Source: Sorangium aterium (GTDB lineage: Bacteria; Myxococcota_A; Polyangia; Polyangiales; Polyangiaceae). From it: a stretch of 64,000 nt of DNA. The notes beneath the pieces were generated by a model. It saw only the letters and a list, made by a program, of their open reading frames with translations. It was not told where the DNA came from and did no database searches. The translations under genes and the position numbers were made by a program. Where the stretch lies: assembly GCF_028368935.1 (NCBI RefSeq), contig NZ_JAQNDK010000002.1, forward strand, positions 124,001 through 188,000, given 5' to 3'. This document shows positions 62,416 through 64,000 of the stretch, one piece after another. How positions within the stretch are numbered: position 1 is the first letter of the stretch; each line of letters opens with the position of its first letter.

Positions 62416-64000
62416 CCGAGCGCTACGCCGCCGGCCCCATGAGCGTCGGCTCGCGCCACCCCTCCACGCTCGGCAGGTACCGGCTGATCAAGAAGATCGG
62501 CATGGGCGGCATGGCCGAGATCTGGGTGGCCTCGGTCGCGGGCATGTCGGGCGTGCGGAAGATCTGCGTGGTCAAGCGCATCCTCCCGCACCTCGTCGAC
62601 AGCCCCGAGTTCGTGCGGATGTTCCTCGACGAGGCGCGCATCGCCGCCACCCTGGACCACCCCAACCTCGTCCAGATGTACGACGTCGAGGACGTCGACG
62701 GCGTGCCGGTCATCGCGATGGAGTACCTCCACGGCGAGGATCTCAGGACCGTCAGGAAGTCGCTCCGGTCGGCGAACCGGCGGATGCCGATCGAGCACGC
62801 GATCACCATCGCGGCGGGCGTCGCGGCCGGGCTCCACTACGCGCACGAGAAGGTCGGCTTCGACGGCAAGCCGCTCGACATCGTCCACCGCGACGTGTCC
62901 CCGCACAACGTGATCGTCACCTACGACGGGGCCGTGAAGATCCTCGACTTCGGGATCGCGAAGGCGGCGAACCGCGTCAACGAGACGCGCGACGGCGCGC
63001 TCAAGGGCAAGGTCCCGTACATGTCGCCCGAGCAGTGCACGAGCGAGCACCTCGATCGCCGGAGCGACATCTACTCGGTCGGCCTGCTGCTCTACGAGAT
63101 GTCGACGGGGAGCCGGATGTTCCGGCGCGGCGCAACCGAGTTCGAGCTGATGCGGGCGATCGTGGAGGACCCCGTGCTGCCGCCGAGCGAGGTCTGCGCC
63201 GACTACCCGCCGGGGCTGGAGCGCATCCTGCTCAAGTGCCTGGAGCGGGATCGGGAGAAGCGGTACGCGACCGCGAGGGATCTCCAGATCGACCTCGAGG
63301 CGTTCGCCCGGGAGGAGCGGCTCGCCACCTCGGCGCTCGCCCTGTCGTCGTTCATGTCGGAGCTGTTCGGCCAGCGCGTGGAGGTGTGGCGGGGCGCGCT
63401 CGCCTCGGGGGAGGACCTCGAATCGCACATCGTCGAGAAGCAGGAGCCGATACAGAACGAGGACTCCTTCGCGGGCGCGCTCGACGCCGTGGCCGAGGCG
63501 CCGCAGGCCGTCGAGACCGGCCGCCCCGGCGGGGTCGCCACGAAGCTCTCCGCGCCGCTCTTCGCGGCGTCGCGGCCCGACGCAGCGGGGGATCCGGACA
63601 CGCCACCGCGCTCCAGGAGGCTCCCCGCGCTGTCGCTCGCGGACGCCGGCGCCGGCGTGGAGGGCGCGGAGCCCGAGGGGGCGCACGGGCACGGCCCGCG
63701 GGCCCTCACGGTGACCAAGCGGAGGCTGGGCAGCCTGCTCATCGTCTCGCTGTCGGGGCGGATGACCGAGGAGCTCCAGGGCCTCGCGGTCGCGCGCGGC
63801 ATCTCCGGCCGCGTGCTCTTCGATCTGGGCGGGGTGCAGCGGGTCACGTCGTTCGGCGTGCGCGAGTGGATGGCGATGCTGGCCGAGGTGTCGCGGAGCG
63901 CGTCCGAGATCTACATCGGCCGCTGCACCGAGCCGATCGTGAACCAGATCAGCATGATCCGCCGCTTCTTCGGGGACGGGCGCGTCGTGTCGTTCTACGG
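62412..64000 (+). CDS. Ser/Thr protein kinase with C-terminal STAS module (truncated by window)
   Basis: ATG 62412. The Hanks-type kinase domain (about residues 18-300) has IGMGGMAEIWVAS as P-loop, CVVKRILPH with the ATP Lys, IVHRDVSPHNVIV as catalytic loop, ILDFGIAKAANRV as DFG, and KGKVPYMSPEQC. A charged, probably disordered linker (about 300-425) follows. A STAS-like domain then begins (LLIVSLSGRMTEELQG, VQRVTSFGVREWMAML, QISMIRRFFGDGRVVSFYG) and continues past the window end. It aligns with unit 1 of the preceding protein at nearly every conserved position, so the two proteins share one module. Gene order and ATGA coupling place it in the same operon. Confidence 0.92.
   Translation, partial: MTERYAAGPMSVGSRHPSTLGRYRLIKKIGMGGMAEIWVASVAGMSGVRKICVVKRILPHLVDSPEFVRMFLDEARIAATLDHPNLVQMYDVEDVDGVPVIAMEYLHGEDLRTVRKSLRSANRRMPIEHAITIAAGVAAGLHYAHEKVGFDGKPLDIVHRDVSPHNVIVTYDGAVKILDFGIAKAANRVNETRDGALKGKVPYMSPEQCTSEHLDRRSDIYSVGLLLYEMSTGSRMFRRGATEFELMRAIVEDPVLPPSEVCADYPPGLERILLKCLERDREKRYATARDLQIDLEAFAREERLATSALALSSFMSELFGQRVEVWRGALASGEDLESHIVEKQEPIQNEDSFAGALDAVAEAPQAVETGRPGGVATKLSAPLFAASRPDAAGDPDTPPRSRRLPALSLADAGAGVEGAEPEGAHGHGPRALTVTKRRLGSLLIVSLSGRMTEELQGLAVARGISGRVLFDLGGVQRVTSFGVREWMAMLAEVSRSASEIYIGRCTEPIVNQISMIRRFFGDGRVVSFY

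Overview
The window is high-GC DNA with a codon bias typical of myxobacteria. Its gene content fits the Sorangium/Polyangium group: an FHA-like sigma-54 activator, PEGA, HTTM and FG-GAP proteins, a STAS-fused Ser/Thr kinase, many lipoproteins, and low-complexity 10-bp satellites. No rRNA, tRNA or CRISPR array was seen. The genus is inferred from style and was not matched to a database.

Layout. 1-4.1 kb: a diguanylate cyclase cut by the window edge (-) and a sigma-54 activator (+). 4.4-21.2 kb: a polymorphic-toxin island. It opens with a 2150-aa lipoprotein-type SpvB/FG-GAP/RHS toxin (4386-10838) and its immunity gene. Behind it lie two 5'-truncated copies of the RHS 3' end (12047-14508 and 16519-17985). 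Each copy ends in a different toxin tip of about 105 aa followed by its own small immunity-type gene(s). Two further toxin-tip relics follow, each also with a small gene downstream. IS5-, IS21- and IS110-like relics, a 220-bp repeat and a 430-bp duplicated sigma-factor fragment sit at the joints. 21.5-30.6 kb: a STAS-like protein, an FG-GAP-type repeat lipoprotein, a Gly-rich lipoprotein, a CPBP protease homologue, a histidine kinase, and a minus-strand operon (membrane protein, NodB deacetylase, SirB1-like protein). 30.9-35 kb: an MBOAT acyltransferase, a 127-bp foldback, a PAAR-like/RHS relic and three small envelope proteins.

35.2-40.7 kb: tryptophan 2,3-dioxygenase, overlapping and followed by two paralogous HTTM membrane proteins. 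Only the first HTTM protein keeps the DCC CxxC motif. 40.7-51.6 kb: a rearranged zone. A PD-(D/E)XK (Rpn-like) nuclease gene is present as two intact tandem copies, one 3' fragment, and one copy split by a 2.4-kb serine-recombinase element. An IS481-type element and two foldback elements built on GTGGTC/GACCAC satellites are also here. Fragments of the HTTM 3' end lie beside each nuclease copy, so the zone grew by segmental duplication.

51.7-64 kb: a PEGA protein, an orphan family-5 solute-binding lipoprotein (-), a secreted lipoprotein, then a co-oriented signalling cluster: receiver-like/HATPase protein, SpoIIE-type phosphatase, a 1225-aa FIST/STAS/zinc-ribbon/TM/PDZ protein, a 24-codon coupling ORF, and a Ser/Thr kinase ending in the same STAS module. 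This looks like a partner-switching relay in which one STAS module is shared by a sensor and a kinase.

The most notable systems are the RHS tip-swapping array, whose copies show a gene-conversion mosaic, and the FIST-STAS-kinase cluster.
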